Shown one piece after another: positions 48,150 to 56,876 of a stretch of DNA of 64,000 nucleotides (its first letter is position 1; each line of letters opens with the position of its first letter). The notes under the pieces were generated by a model, which was not told the DNA's origin, searched no databases, and saw nothing but the letters and a program-made list of their open reading frames with translations. Both the position numbers and the translations under genes were made by a program. Source of the stretch: Persicirhabdus sediminis (lineage in GTDB: Bacteria; Verrucomicrobiota; Verrucomicrobiia; Verrucomicrobiales; Akkermansiaceae); NCBI RefSeq assembly GCF_016595495.1, contig NZ_JAENIM010000042.1:1-64000 (forward strand), in the 5' to 3' direction.

Positions 48150-50460
48150 AACTCTGTGCCCCACCCCATTAGCTAGCCCAATATTAGCTAGGGAGAACAT
48201 CCAGCCAGCTGGCGTATGGCCGCCACGCTGTGGCTCCTCCATTCTTCGGCTAGCTAACCCTGGGCGGTGCCCAGGGCTTCGATAGGTCGCCGCTCCGCGG
48301 CTAGCTGAACCTCGTATGATTGCCGCTCCGCGGCTAGCGGGAACATCCATCTAGCTGGCCAGCCCGAAGGGCTGATGGATTTTAGCCGCGGGTCAGCGAG
48401 CCCAGCGAGCGCCACCCGTGGGTCCCATGCCGAGATGACGATTTCCCCGAGGGAAAATGGAACCAAACGCTGGCTGGAACAAACCAGCCAGCTGGCGTAT
48501 GGCCGCCACGCTGTGGCTCCTCCATTCTTCGGCTAGCTAACCCTGGGCGGTGCCCAGGGCTTCGATAGGTCGCCGCTCCGCGGCTAGCTGAACCTCGTAT
48601 GATTCCCGTCCGCGGCTAGCTGAAACACCCATCTAGCTGGCCAGCCCGGAGGGCTGATGGATTTTAGCCGCGGGTAAGTGAGCTCAGCGAGCGCCACCCG
48701 TGGATCCCACGCCGAGAGGACGATTTCCCGGAGGGAAAATGGAACCAAGCGCTGGCTGGTACAAACCGCTACCTGGTGGATGGCCGCCACGATGTGGCTA
48801 CTCCATTCTTCGGCTAGCTAACCCTGGGCGGTGCCCAGGGCTTCGATAGGTCGCCGCTCCGCGGCTAACTCGAACAAATCGCTAGCTAGGAACCAAGCGC
48901 TGGCTGGTGCAAACCACCAGCTGGTGCATGGCCGCCACGATGTGGCTCCTCCATTCTTCGGCTAGCTAACCCTGGGCGGTGCCCAGGGCTTCGATAGGTC
49001 GCCGCTCCGCGGCTAGCTGAACCTCGTATGATTGCCGCTCCGCGGCTAGCGGGAACATCCATCTAGCTGGCCAGCCCGAAGGGCTGATGGATTTTAGCCG
49101 CGGGTCAGCGAGCCCAGCGAGCGCCACCCGTGGATCCCACGGCGCACAGGAGGATTTCCCGGAGGGAAAATAGAACCAAGCGCTGGCTGAAACAAACCGC
49201 TAGCTGGCGTATGGCCGCCACGCTGTGGCTCCGCAATTCTTTGGCTAGCTAACCCTGGGCGATGCCCAGGGCTTCGATAGGTCGCCGCTCCGCGGCTAGC
49301 GGGAACATCCATCTAGCTGGTCAGCCCGAAGGGCTGATGGATTTTAGCCGCGGGTAAGTGAGCTCAGCGAGCGCCACCCGTGGATCCCACGCCGAGAGGA
49401 CGATTTCCCGGAGGGAAAATGGAACCAAGCGCTGGCTGAAACAAACCGCTAGCTGGCGTATGGCCGCCACGCTGTGGCTCCTCCTTTCTTCAGCTAGCTA
49501 ACCCTGGGCGGTGCCCAGGGCTTCGATAGGTCGCCGCTCCGCGGCTAACTCGAACAAATCGCTAGCTAGGAACCAAGCGCTGGCTGAAACAAACCGCTAG
49601 CTGGTGGATGGCCGCCACGCTGTGGCTCCGCAATTCTTCGGCTAGCTAACCCTGGGCGGTGCCCAGGGCTTCGATAGGTCGCCGCTCCGCGGCTAGCTGA
49701 ACCTCGTATGATTGCCGCTCCGCGGCTAGCGGGAACATCCATCTAGCTGGCCAGCCCGAAGGGCTGATGGATTTTAGCCGCGGGTCAGCGAGCCCAGCGA
49801 GCGCCACCCGTGGGTCCCATGCCGAGAGGACGATTTCCCCGAGGGAAAATTGAACCAAACGCTGGCTGGAACAAACCAGCCAGCTGGCGCATGGCCGCCA
49901 CGATGTGGCTACTCCATTCTTCGGCTAGCTAACCCTGGTCGATGCCCAGGGCTTCGATAGGTCGCCGCTCCGCGCTAGCGGGAACCAAGCGCTGGCTGAA
50001 ACAAACCGCTAGCTGACGTATGACCGCCACGCTGTGGCTCCTCCATTCTTCGGCTAGCTAACCCTGGGCGGTGCCCAGGGCTTCGATAGGTCGCCGCTCC
50101 GCGGCTAGCTGAACCTCGTATGATTCCCGTCCGCGCTAGCTGGAACCAAGCGCTGGCTGGTACAAACCGCTAGCTGGTGTGTGGCCGCCACGCTGTGGCT
50201 CCTCCATTCTTTGGCTAGCTAACCCTGGGCGGTGCCCAGGGCTTCGATAGGTCGCCGCTCCGCGGCTAGCTGGAACAAATCGCTAGCTAGGAACCAAGCG
50301 CTAGCTGGAAGAAATTTCCAGCTCGTGTGTTCCGCCACAAGGTGCCTGCACGACTCTTCGGCTACCTTTTCCTTGGCCGATCCCATGGCTTCGCTAGCCC
50401 ACCGCTCCGCGGTCAGCGCGACCTACTATGATCACCGTCCGCGGCTAGCTGGGGAAAATG
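48150..50460. repeat. Repeat island V: ten-copy mosaic of hairpin modules
   Basis: Ten copies of the core AACCCTGGGCGGTGCCCAGG (starting at 48256, 48539, 48820, 48968, 49251, 49500, 49648, 49931, 50060 and 50221) and a degenerate eleventh near 50367. Spacing is 283, 281, 148, 283, 249, 148, 283, 129 and 161 bp. Long units add AGCCCGAAGGGCT, CCGCGGGT...ACCCGTGG and TTTCCCGGAGGGAAA modules; short units lack them. TGGCCGCCACGCTGTGGC and GTCGCCGCTCCGCGGC occur in nearly all. The open frames here are repeat products. Confidence 0.9.
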
Positions 50461-50511
50461 CCGCCCATTCATTTCGCAAATGTTAATCAATGAGCTGCTA
50501 CTTGCTGGGCA

Positions 50512-50552
50512 CAAAAAAACAGCCATCCAGCTGGTAGCTGGATGGCTGTCAG
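50512..50552 (-). terminator. Terminator of rpsU built on CAGCTGG
   Basis: On the minus strand AGCCATCCAGCT and AGCTGGATGGCT pair perfectly with an ACC loop; seven T follow (plus 50513-50519). It lies about 45 bp after the S21 stop. Confidence 0.9.
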
Positions 50553-50591
50553 AAAATTTACTTTTCCACGGGGATTACCCGGTTGGAAATC

Positions 50592-50816
50592 TTAGGCTTC
50601 AGCTGACTCAGGCTTAAGCTTCTTTGAGTCAAAACGCCAACGGATGTTGTGACGCTTAGCTGCTGTGCGGTTCTTACGAAGCTGACGTCTAGCGACAGAT
50701 TCGAATGCACGGCGACGACGCATTTCTTCAAGAATGCCTTCACCGTCAAGCATTGTCTTAAGGCGCTTGAGAGCGCGATCTACTGGTTCTCCTTTTTTGA
50801 GTTCTACTCCACGCAT
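50592..50816 (-). CDS. rpsU: 30S ribosomal protein S21
   Basis: 74 residues from ATG at 50816 (MRGVELKKGEPVDRALKRLK); the longer frame to 50894 adds residues absent from the family. The middle (LEEMRRRRAFESVARRQLRK) and basic C-terminus are typical. S21 helps base pairing between mRNA and 16S rRNA at initiation. Confidence 0.95.
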   Translation of the reverse strand: MRGVELKKGEPVDRALKRLKTMLDGEGILEEMRRRRAFESVARRQLRKNRTAAKRHNIRWRFDSKKLKPESAEA

Positions 50817-50908
50817 AATATCGTTTTCTAAAAATTTTTGGGTTCTCCCTGTGGAAGGGGGGCGGAAATTAGGAGCGAAATTTAGATATGTCAAGACCGA
50901 AAGCTCAA

Positions 50909-52273
50909 TTAATCCCCTCCGGGCAATAACTTTTTAATACTTTGGTAAATTGGACGTCCGGTAATGCGCCTGCGGAACAAATAAACAGCAACAAATGTGA
51001 ATAAGATGTTGGTAAACCAAGCAGCTAAAATTGGCGGCATGGCTCCGGATTCACCAAAGGTCAAAAAGAAGGTGGATGAAAACAACATGCCTGCGCAGAG
51101 CATCACTGCCACGGCGACACCGCCACCCAGTCCACGTCTGGTAAAGACCACGCCCAGAGGTGTAGCCAGCATGATGATGACGAGGCAGATGACTGGCTGC
51201 GACCACCGATAATGCCACTGCGTAAGATAAGGCAGGGTATCTGCCCACTCGAGCCCTTCATTTTCCTTCAGCCAGCTGTTGAGATCGGGAATGCCCATGT
51301 TCTCTTCTTTCAGGCCAGGTTTGATGATCTGCCACGGCGACTCACGCCAATCGGTATAAAATGGATCTGGTGCCTCCAGCTTGGTTGGCACAGGTCGTGA
51401 GCTGAGGTCTACAAAGTTGGTGCCACGGAATTCCCACAAGCGAGTTTCGCGGTCCCAGTGGGCTGACTCAGCGGACATGCGCAGCACGGGCGCACCACCA
51501 TTGGCTTCAAATGTGGTGACGAGGATATTTTCCAGCGGCAGGCCTTTATCAAAATCATAAGGGAAAAAACCCACATACCACTCGCGGTTATCCGCCACGT
51601 TCGGGTACAATACTGAGCGCGCTCGGCTAGCCTTGCGCTGAGTAGCTTCATCGAGAATAGCATCTTTATATCCAGACGCCAGCGGCGCTAGGTGGTAGTT
51701 GAAAATCAGACACACCAGCGAGCACATGGTGCCCACCACTAGCAGCGGCAGTGTGATGCGGAAAATACCACGTCCCGTCTGGATCATCGCCACAATCTCA
51801 CGACCGCGCGAGAGACGCCCCAGCGCCAAGAGCAAGGAAAGCATCAGCGCGTAGGGCAAAATCAGCACAATCACCGCAGGCATCTGCGAGGTGTAAAACC
51901 GCCGCGCGTATTCTAGCGGCTGGCCGCTGTCGCGAAACTCAGATTGGTGGTTTTGAAAATCCATCAATAACCACACACTCAGCAGGCTGATGAAAACCAA
52001 CGCAAAGGCATTAAAAAACTGCTTCGAGAGATAGCGATCCAAGGTGTCAGCAAATCGATACAAAACCGCCGCAATCGCCGGCAAGAAAAACAGCAAAACC
52101 AGCAAATACGGACGCAGCATGTGGCCACGAATGTCAGATTCTGGAAATACGGTAATCTGCTCGTTCACTGAAGCCAGCTCCTGAGGGACAATCCACAGCG
52201 ACAAGCCAATACCTAGCGCGATAGTAATCACCGGCCAGAGCATTGTTCGCAGCAGTTTTAGTAGAGCTGACAT
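50909..52273 (-). CDS. lptG: LptF/LptG-family LPS export permease
   Basis: 454 residues, a YjgP/YjgQ-family permease of the LPS transport complex LptB2FG in the inner membrane. An extra N-terminal helix pair (about residues 10-75) precedes the family core, which starts near DTLDRYLSKQFFNAFALVF; a ~150-residue periplasmic beta-jellyroll lies in the middle, and three helices close the protein (VICLVIIMLATPLGVVFTRR). F versus G cannot be told with certainty. It lies upstream of rpsU on the same strand. Confidence 0.88.
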   Translation of the reverse strand: MSALLKLLRTMLWPVITIALGIGLSLWIVPQELASVNEQITVFPESDIRGHMLRPYLLVLLFFLPAIAAVLYRFADTLDRYLSKQFFNAFALVFISLLSVWLLMDFQNHQSEFRDSGQPLEYARRFYTSQMPAVIVLILPYALMLSLLLALGRLSRGREIVAMIQTGRGIFRITLPLLVVGTMCSLVCLIFNYHLAPLASGYKDAILDEATQRKASRARSVLYPNVADNREWYVGFFPYDFDKGLPLENILVTTFEANGGAPVLRMSAESAHWDRETRLWEFRGTNFVDLSSRPVPTKLEAPDPFYTDWRESPWQIIKPGLKEENMGIPDLNSWLKENEGLEWADTLPYLTQWHYRWSQPVICLVIIMLATPLGVVFTRRGLGGGVAVAVMLCAGMLFSSTFFLTFGESGAMPPILAAWFTNILFTFVAVYLFRRRITGRPIYQSIKKLLPGGD

Positions 52274-52411
52274 GCGCGCAGTGTGTGCCGCCCGCTAGCC
52301 ATTTGTCGAGGCCTTTTAGAGCCCAGCTAGCGCTTTCCGCTACTAGCTGGCTGAGGGGAAAAATTTCCCCCCTCTTGCACCACCATTCCAGCTGTGCTAG
52401 AAATCACGCGT

Positions 52412-53335
52412 ATGCAGCAGCAGCCCATTTACCAATCCGCACGCCCGAGCTTCATGTCGCGCCTAGACGGTGCTCCCGTCACCAAATGGCTGCTCATTCT
52501 CAACATCGCCGTCTACTTCCTCGGCATGGCCAATGCCAACCTCGGCGAATGGCTCGCGCTCAAAGGCCACTTCAGCGTCGCCACCTTCTTTCAGCATGGT
52601 CAGCTGTGGCGCATCCTCAGCTTCCAGTTCCTCCACGCCAGCCCGTCCCACCTGCTGTTTAATATGTTTGCCATCTACATGTTTGGCGCCTTTGTCGAGC
52701 ACTGGTGGCAGAGCAAAAAATTCCTCTTCTTTTACCTCATCGCTGGCTGCGGCGGCGCCCTGCTCTACAGCCTCCTTTTCCAGCTGGGTCAATTTGGCGA
52801 CACCCCATTCATGTACCGTGGCACCATTTACGAGGCCGCTTACATTCCACTAGTTGGCGCCTCAGCTGGCATCTACGGCATCCTGCTTGGCGTAGCCGTC
52901 ATTGCGCCAGACCAGCGCATCATGCTCATCTTCCCACCTATCCCGATGAAAATGCGCACCTTTGCGCTCGGCATCCTCGCAATCTCACTCTTCATCGTGC
53001 TCACCGACGGCAGAAACTCCGGCGGCGAAGCGGGCCACCTCGGCGGCGCCATCCTCGGCTTCATCATGATGAAAAATCCACACTGGCTGGCATTCATCGA
53101 CCGCACCGGTGGTGGCCCACGCCGCCCAGCTGGAGGCACAAAATCCCGCTGGCGCCGTCCTGGCATCCGCGATGCCAAAGTAGTGCGCGAGAAAAAAATC
53201 AAACCGCGCACCATCATCGACCTCCACCATGATGACGAACTCGACGGCATTCTCGACAAAATCTCCGAGCAAGGATTTCAAAGCCTCACCGCTGAAGAAC
53301 GCAAAAAACTAGACCAAGCGTCACAAAAGAAATAA
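52412..53335 (+). CDS. Rhomboid-family intramembrane serine protease
   Basis: 307 residues from ATG at 52412 (GTG 52394 adds six). Six membrane helices; the catalytic Ser is in GASAGIYG (Ser151) and the His in EAGHLGGA (about residue 209). HLLFNMFAIYMFG is the conserved helix-2 block. A basic, soluble C-terminal tail of ~85 residues ends in a helical DELDGILDKISEQG segment seen in Bacteroidota/Verrucomicrobiota rhomboids. The substrate is unknown. Confidence 0.92.
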   Translation: MQQQPIYQSARPSFMSRLDGAPVTKWLLILNIAVYFLGMANANLGEWLALKGHFSVATFFQHGQLWRILSFQFLHASPSHLLFNMFAIYMFGAFVEHWWQSKKFLFFYLIAGCGGALLYSLLFQLGQFGDTPFMYRGTIYEAAYIPLVGASAGIYGILLGVAVIAPDQRIMLIFPPIPMKMRTFALGILAISLFIVLTDGRNSGGEAGHLGGAILGFIMMKNPHWLAFIDRTGGGPRRPAGGTKSRWRRPGIRDAKVVREKKIKPRTIIDLHHDDELDGILDKISEQGFQSLTAEERKKLDQASQKK

Positions 53336-53389
53336 GCCCAGCTGATTCTACCGCTTGAATCCCAGCCAGCTTGCCACTATCTCTCAGTC

Positions 53390-54187
53390 ATGACCGACGA
53401 CGAGATGATCCAATGCGCTGAAGACGGCAAACAAATCCAACGACTGCGCGCCATCATGCACCGGCTGCGCGCACCAGGCGGCTGCCCGTGGGATGCCGAG
53501 CAAACTCACGCCACCCTCGTTCCCCATCTCATCGAAGAAGCCTACGAAACCGTAGACACCATCAAACGACAAGACTGGAACCACCTGCAAGAAGAGCTCG
53601 GTGACCTGCTGCTGCAAGTCGTCTTCCACGCCGAAATCGCCGAGCAAGACGGACGCTACAACCTCGACGACATCGCCCGCGGCATCTCAGACAAACTCAT
53701 CCGTCGCCACCCACACGTCTACGCCACCAGCCAAGCCGACGATCCAGACGCCGTGCTCAAGCAGTGGGACGAAATCAAACGCCAAGAAAAAGGCCTCACC
53801 ACCCAACAAGGGTTTCTGCACGAAACCGGCAAAGGACTGCCCGCCATGCTGCGCGCCGCCAAACTACAAAAAAAAGCCGGCAAAGTTGGCTTCGACTGGC
53901 CAGATGACGCCGGTGTGGTCGACAAAATCCGTGAAGAACTCGCCGAGACTGAAGAAGTCCTCGCAGAAGGCGGTGAGCGCCTCGAAGAAGAACTCGGCGA
54001 CCTGCTCTTCTCCGTCGTCAACCTCGCGCGCAAACGCAAACTCAACCCAGAGATATTGCTCGAAGCCGCCAACCAAAAATTCGAAGACAGATTCACCAAA
54101 ATGCAGCTCGCGCTGGAAAATAACGGCACGTCATTAGATGACGCCGACCTCGATACCATGGAAGCCCAATGGCAAGCCGCTAAATAA
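53390..54187 (+). CDS. mazG: Nucleoside triphosphate pyrophosphohydrolase MazG
   Basis: 265 residues with the two tandem MazG domains. In each, the metal-binding EExxE pattern is visible: EEAYETVD/EELGDLLLQV in the first and EELAETEE/EELGDLLFSV in the second. GGCPWDAEQTHATLVPHLIEE is the N-terminal signature. It hydrolyses NTPs, including abnormal ones and, in E. coli, lowers ppGpp. It stands beside the rhomboid gene with a 54-bp gap. Confidence 0.95.
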   Translation: MTDDEMIQCAEDGKQIQRLRAIMHRLRAPGGCPWDAEQTHATLVPHLIEEAYETVDTIKRQDWNHLQEELGDLLLQVVFHAEIAEQDGRYNLDDIARGISDKLIRRHPHVYATSQADDPDAVLKQWDEIKRQEKGLTTQQGFLHETGKGLPAMLRAAKLQKKAGKVGFDWPDDAGVVDKIREELAETEEVLAEGGERLEEELGDLLFSVVNLARKRKLNPEILLEAANQKFEDRFTKMQLALENNGTSLDDADLDTMEAQWQAAK

Positions 54188-54266
54188 TCCTCACTCACTA
54201 AGCGTGCCCTCCAGCTAGCTGGAAATAAGCACCTACTAACAAACCAACTACTCTACTACTACGGCC

Positions 54267-54569
54267 ATGATCATGGATGTCTCATTTTCCCCAAAAGAAG
54301 GAAGCCCTGCAATCTCCACTAACCAGCTCGTTGAAAAAATCCAAAACAACAGCGTAGACGCCCAGCTAGAACCAGCCAGCGGCGACCAGCCAGCCGTGCT
54401 CAAGCTCACCGACCACGCCAGCAGCTTCCACTTCACCGAAACCGACGGCGCCGTGAGCCTCATCCTGCTCAAATTCGCCCTCACCGATCCCATCGAAAAG
54501 ATCGACAAAGCCGTCTACATCCTCACCCAAAATGGCTTCGTCGACGACTCCGAAGCCGACTTCATCTAA
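54267..54569 (+). CDS. Hypothetical small acidic protein
   Basis: 100 residues (ATG at 54273 is an alternative start). No signal peptide or membrane helix; the pattern of alternating hydrophobic residues suggests a small alpha/beta domain. The codon use fits the neighbouring genes. No family recognised. Confidence 0.6.
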   Translation: MIMDVSFSPKEGSPAISTNQLVEKIQNNSVDAQLEPASGDQPAVLKLTDHASSFHFTETDGAVSLILLKFALTDPIEKIDKAVYILTQNGFVDDSEADFI

Positions 54570-54610
54570 GCTCACTCAGCCACCCCCAGCTGGAAATCTA
54601 GCTAGAAAAT

Positions 54611-54819
54611 CTAGCATCGTTTCGGCACAAGCCCTATGTAAGCCCCCACCTCCATGGCGATAACGGCCCCCAGGAATCTTTTAGAGAGCTTGCTCAAATG
54701 CTCACGCTCATTGCGCAGCTTAAATTCTTCTAGGATGGTGCCAGCTACATCAATAACACATACAGCGTGCGAACGGTCTCAAAGGTCGATGCCAATAGTA
54801 ATCTGAGTCGAGGTAGTCA
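54611..54819 (-). pseudogene. Decayed IS110-family transposase fragment
   Basis: The minus-strand frame from ATG 54819 reads MTTSTQITIGIDL-stop-DRSHAVCVIDVAGTI, then EEFKLRNEREHLSK, then IAMEVGAY, then a stop at 54611. The N-terminal DEDD-type catalytic start (GIDL.D.SH) and IAMEVG identify IS110. An in-frame TGA and the loss of everything after ~65 residues make it a remnant. It lies directly downstream of the cassette array on the strand that reads it. Confidence 0.85.
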
Positions 54820-54839
54820 TAGGTGAGAAGTGTATCACG

Positions 54840-54885
54840 CGGAGCTAGAGCCCCGCTGACGCCTTCTCATCTAATCTTGTTCGCT
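54840..54885 (-). other. Start of a seventh attC site (truncated or divergent)
   Basis: On the minus strand AGCGAAC (plus 54879-54885) is the exact complement of the 5' junction GTTCGCT of the same cassette (55406-55412), as required for R''/R'. The rest of the usual attC (the AGCGGTTGG-type arm) is not found before the IS110 fragment. Confidence 0.6.
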
Positions 54886-54889
54886 AGAG

Positions 54890-55402
54890 TCAATGCTTGC
54901 GTTTGTACATAGCGCCTAGACCAAATACATCCATATCTGGTGTTTGGATACTAATCTCTTCATCAGAATAGATGGCTATATTTATGGGAGTATTAGTGTG
55001 AATAGCAGTAGGAAAGTCAGGTGTAATCCAACGTGTAACCGCAAAAGTAGTATACTCGGTGTTTTGCGCTGAAATAGAAGGGCTGATTGTAATCTGGTTA
55101 TCGGATAGATATGTGATCGTTAGCGTATTAGGTAAACCTGAGTGAGCTTCATCTTCTGAAATAATCCAGGTGCCGTCGAGGTCTTGAGCCGATTCTATAG
55201 CTAGACGATGTTGATGTAACTGCGCCGTAGGCTTTAGGATTAGGTGTAACAATGACCTTTCAGCTGCAGGTGGATAATCTGCGGTTGCTGAATGACCACT
55301 AATGTCATCAAGATCATCGTTGTAGTATGCGTAAATATAGAGAATTCCGTAGAGAAGACTTGCTGTCACGAGGGGTGATAGAATTAGTAAGAGCTTCTTC
55401 AT
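54890..55402 (-). CDS. Cassette 7: exported or anchored protein, unknown function
   Basis: 170 residues. An N-terminal hydrophobic segment (LLLILSPLVTASLLYGILYIYA) is a signal or anchor; the rest is beta-rich and Thr/Ile-heavy (TITYLSDNQITISPSI), suggesting a small beta-sandwich. No family is recognised. It is the last cassette of the array, with attC A just upstream. Confidence 0.75.
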   Translation of the reverse strand: MKKLLLILSPLVTASLLYGILYIYAYYNDDLDDISGHSATADYPPAAERSLLHLILKPTAQLHQHRLAIESAQDLDGTWIISEDEAHSGLPNTLTITYLSDNQITISPSISAQNTEYTTFAVTRWITPDFPTAIHTNTPINIAIYSDEEISIQTPDMDVFGLGAMYKRKH

Positions 55403-55405
55403 TTG

Positions 55406-55528
55406 AGCGAACGTCTAGCACACCAACCGCTGACCGCTCAGCGCGCTACGTTTTGGGGTTGGGATTAAAATTGTCATAAAGGTCAGGAATTCGGCGGGGA
55501 AGCGGTTGGGTGCTGCGCCTTGTTGGGT
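55406..55528 (-). other. attC site A (of the toxin-antitoxin cassette)
   Basis: 123 bp. R'' on the minus strand is the canonical ACCCAAC (plus 55522-55528); the junction with the next cassette is GTTCGCT (55406-55412). Arms AGCACACCAACCGCT and AGCGGTTGGGTGCT pair with one extra base, as in known attC hairpins. Confidence 0.85.
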
Positions 55529-55834
55529 CTATTTTTTCTCGCCCAGTCTTCCGTGCCAGTAGCCAGGCCTACGGCTGCTCGCGGCAATAGCGACAACTAC
55601 CAGAATGCCATCACGAATAACGTAAGCTATGTAGTAGGGAAAAACGGGGCAATTGACGCGCCGATATCCTGCTGCCCTTTCGCGCCATAGATAAGGAGCC
55701 GAAGCAACTGTGTTCAAAATCGTTGCAACTTCGTCCCTAAGGCGTCGACCAAGTCCTCGCTCTTGATCCTCATAGTAGTCGACGGCATCAAATAGATCCC
55801 CCTTGGCCTCAGATGTTAATTCGACAGAAATCAT
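55529..55834 (-). CDS. Cassette 6: ParE/RelE-type toxin
   Basis: 101 residues from ATG 55834. It has the RelE/ParE fold signature: EAKGDLFDAVDYYEDQ near the start, then RRVNCPVFPYYIAYVIRDG and AASSRRPGYW. The usual family His in AxAHxxRxPGYW is Ala here. The start overlaps the antitoxin stop by ATGA, so translation is coupled. Toxins of this superfamily cut mRNA or poison gyrase; which one applies is not visible. The stop lies next to attC site A. Confidence 0.9.
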   Translation of the reverse strand: MISVELTSEAKGDLFDAVDYYEDQERGLGRRLRDEVATILNTVASAPYLWRERAAGYRRVNCPVFPYYIAYVIRDGILVVVAIAASSRRPGYWHGRLGEKK

Positions 55835-56058
55835 GCCCACCTCTGATCCAATTCACGAAAAACATCGGATGCAGGGATTCTTTGCGTCAGACCTTTGTCC
55901 AAGAGCTCAATCCTCCTTACAATTTCATCGCTCCACAGGACCGCAACATCCTCTCCCTCAGTAGAGTCGGATGTCTCCAAAATACGATGAATTAGCGCAA
56001 CTCTCTGGTCATCAGGAAGTTTCATCACTTCACGTTCTAATTCAGCTATCGTTGGCAT
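55831..56058 (-). CDS. Cassette 6: antitoxin of the addiction-module family
   Basis: 75 residues, matching the small addiction-module component (CHP02574-like) pattern: an N-terminal helix EREVMKLPDDQRVALIHRIL, then LWSDEIVRRIELLDKG and a C-terminal SDVFRELDQR. It precedes and overlaps the toxin by four bases, the usual order for this type II pair, and lies in the same cassette. It should neutralise the toxin and repress the operon. Confidence 0.88.
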   Translation of the reverse strand: MPTIAELEREVMKLPDDQRVALIHRILETSDSTEGEDVAVLWSDEIVRRIELLDKGLTQRIPASDVFRELDQRWA

Positions 56059-56104
56059 GTTATGATTGTACAGCGTAATGGTTACTGCGCCAATTCTTAT
56101 TATC

Positions 56105-56238
56105 GCCCAAGGTCATAGCGCACCAAGCCCTGACCATCAGAGACTCAAAGCCATGCATTGCAGAAACCTACATCAAAACCCTTCCCCTCTGTCAAATATC
56201 AGAGCGGGTCAGGGATTGGCTACTGCATCTTGTTATCC
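56105..56238 (-). other. attC site B (divergent)
   Basis: 134 bp. R'' GGATAAC on the minus strand (plus 56232-56238); its arms GCGCACCAAGCCCTGACC and GGTCAGGGATTGGCTACTGC pair. The junction (CTTGGGC) is one base off GTTGGGC. It is the least similar of the six to the others, so this cassette came from a different source. Confidence 0.75.
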
Positions 56239-56748
56239 CTTATTTATATTGGGAAATTTTTCAGGCTTTAGCTTACGAAACTTGGAATGGTCATTAACCG
56301 ACGCCTCGTTAACCCCCAATGACTCCAGCTTACCGTTGCGGAAAGAAACATACATCACCCACATTTCTTCCCACGTTCTCTTGCCGTCGTCACCAATAGG
56401 CTCAAAAAAATATTCTGTGTAAAAATATACCGTCATAGTACGGTTGCCATCCACTGCAATTCCATCAGGGCTGCCGCAATAGTGCTCAAATTGCTTTCTA
56501 CTTACTATTGCCTTTTTCTCTCGAACTACTTTCTCTATAACATCAGCGTTAGCTTTAAACAGCGAGTTGTTCTTAAGCTCAGCATATGGGAGCAAGCGAA
56601 CAATCTCTGGATCAAGTTTAGCTGGTGCTTTTTTAACTCCTTTTATGCCGCCGGTATCCTTCTCGGTTACTTCAGCAGCCCATTGCAAACTAGAAGAAAA
56701 AGTGAGCAATAAGAGCGAGAGTGTCGCCGCTTGAGTTTTGGTCTTCAT
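56233..56748 (-). CDS. Cassette 5: secreted protein of unknown function
   Basis: 171 residues. A signal peptide (AATLSLLLLTFSSSLQWAA) is followed by a Lys-rich segment and a small domain with HYCGSPDGIAVDGN and TVYFYTEYFFEP. The stop codon TAA is part of R'' (GGATAAC) of attC B. The 5' junction GTTATCC (56754-56760) is the exact complement of that R'', which fixes the cassette boundary. No family recognised. Confidence 0.8.
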   Translation of the reverse strand: MKTKTQAATLSLLLLTFSSSLQWAAEVTEKDTGGIKGVKKAPAKLDPEIVRLLPYAELKNNSLFKANADVIEKVVREKKAIVSRKQFEHYCGSPDGIAVDGNRTMTVYFYTEYFFEPIGDDGKRTWEEMWVMYVSFRNGKLESLGVNEASVNDHSKFRKLKPEKFPNINKG

Positions 56749-56753
56749 TTTTT

Positions 56754-56876
56754 GGATAACGTAAAGTTCACCAGCCGCTGACCGCTCAGCGTGCGACGTT
56801 TTTGGGTTTGGATTGAAATGGTCATAAACGTCATTAATTCGGCGGGGAAGCGGTTGGGCTCTGCATATTGTTAGAC
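56754..56876 (-). other. attC site C (of the phosphotransferase cassette)
   Basis: 123 bp and close to sites A, D and F. R'' is the canonical GTCTAAC on the minus strand (plus 56870-56876). Its far arm CACCAGCCGCTGACCGCTCAGC and the AAGCGGTTGGGCTCTG arm pair. Confidence 0.85.

Noticed and set aside
48126-49858. Several 60-75 codon open frames (for example reading RSPGHRPGL) in repeat island V
   Set aside because: They are repeated with the hairpin modules, start and stop at different modules in each copy, and have no independent support; they are translations of structured repeats.
41435-50460. Hairpin islands as further attC sites
   Set aside because: They lack RYYYAAC/GTTRRRY ends and the asymmetric arms, have no cassette genes between them, and share no sequence with the attC sites at 55-60 kb.
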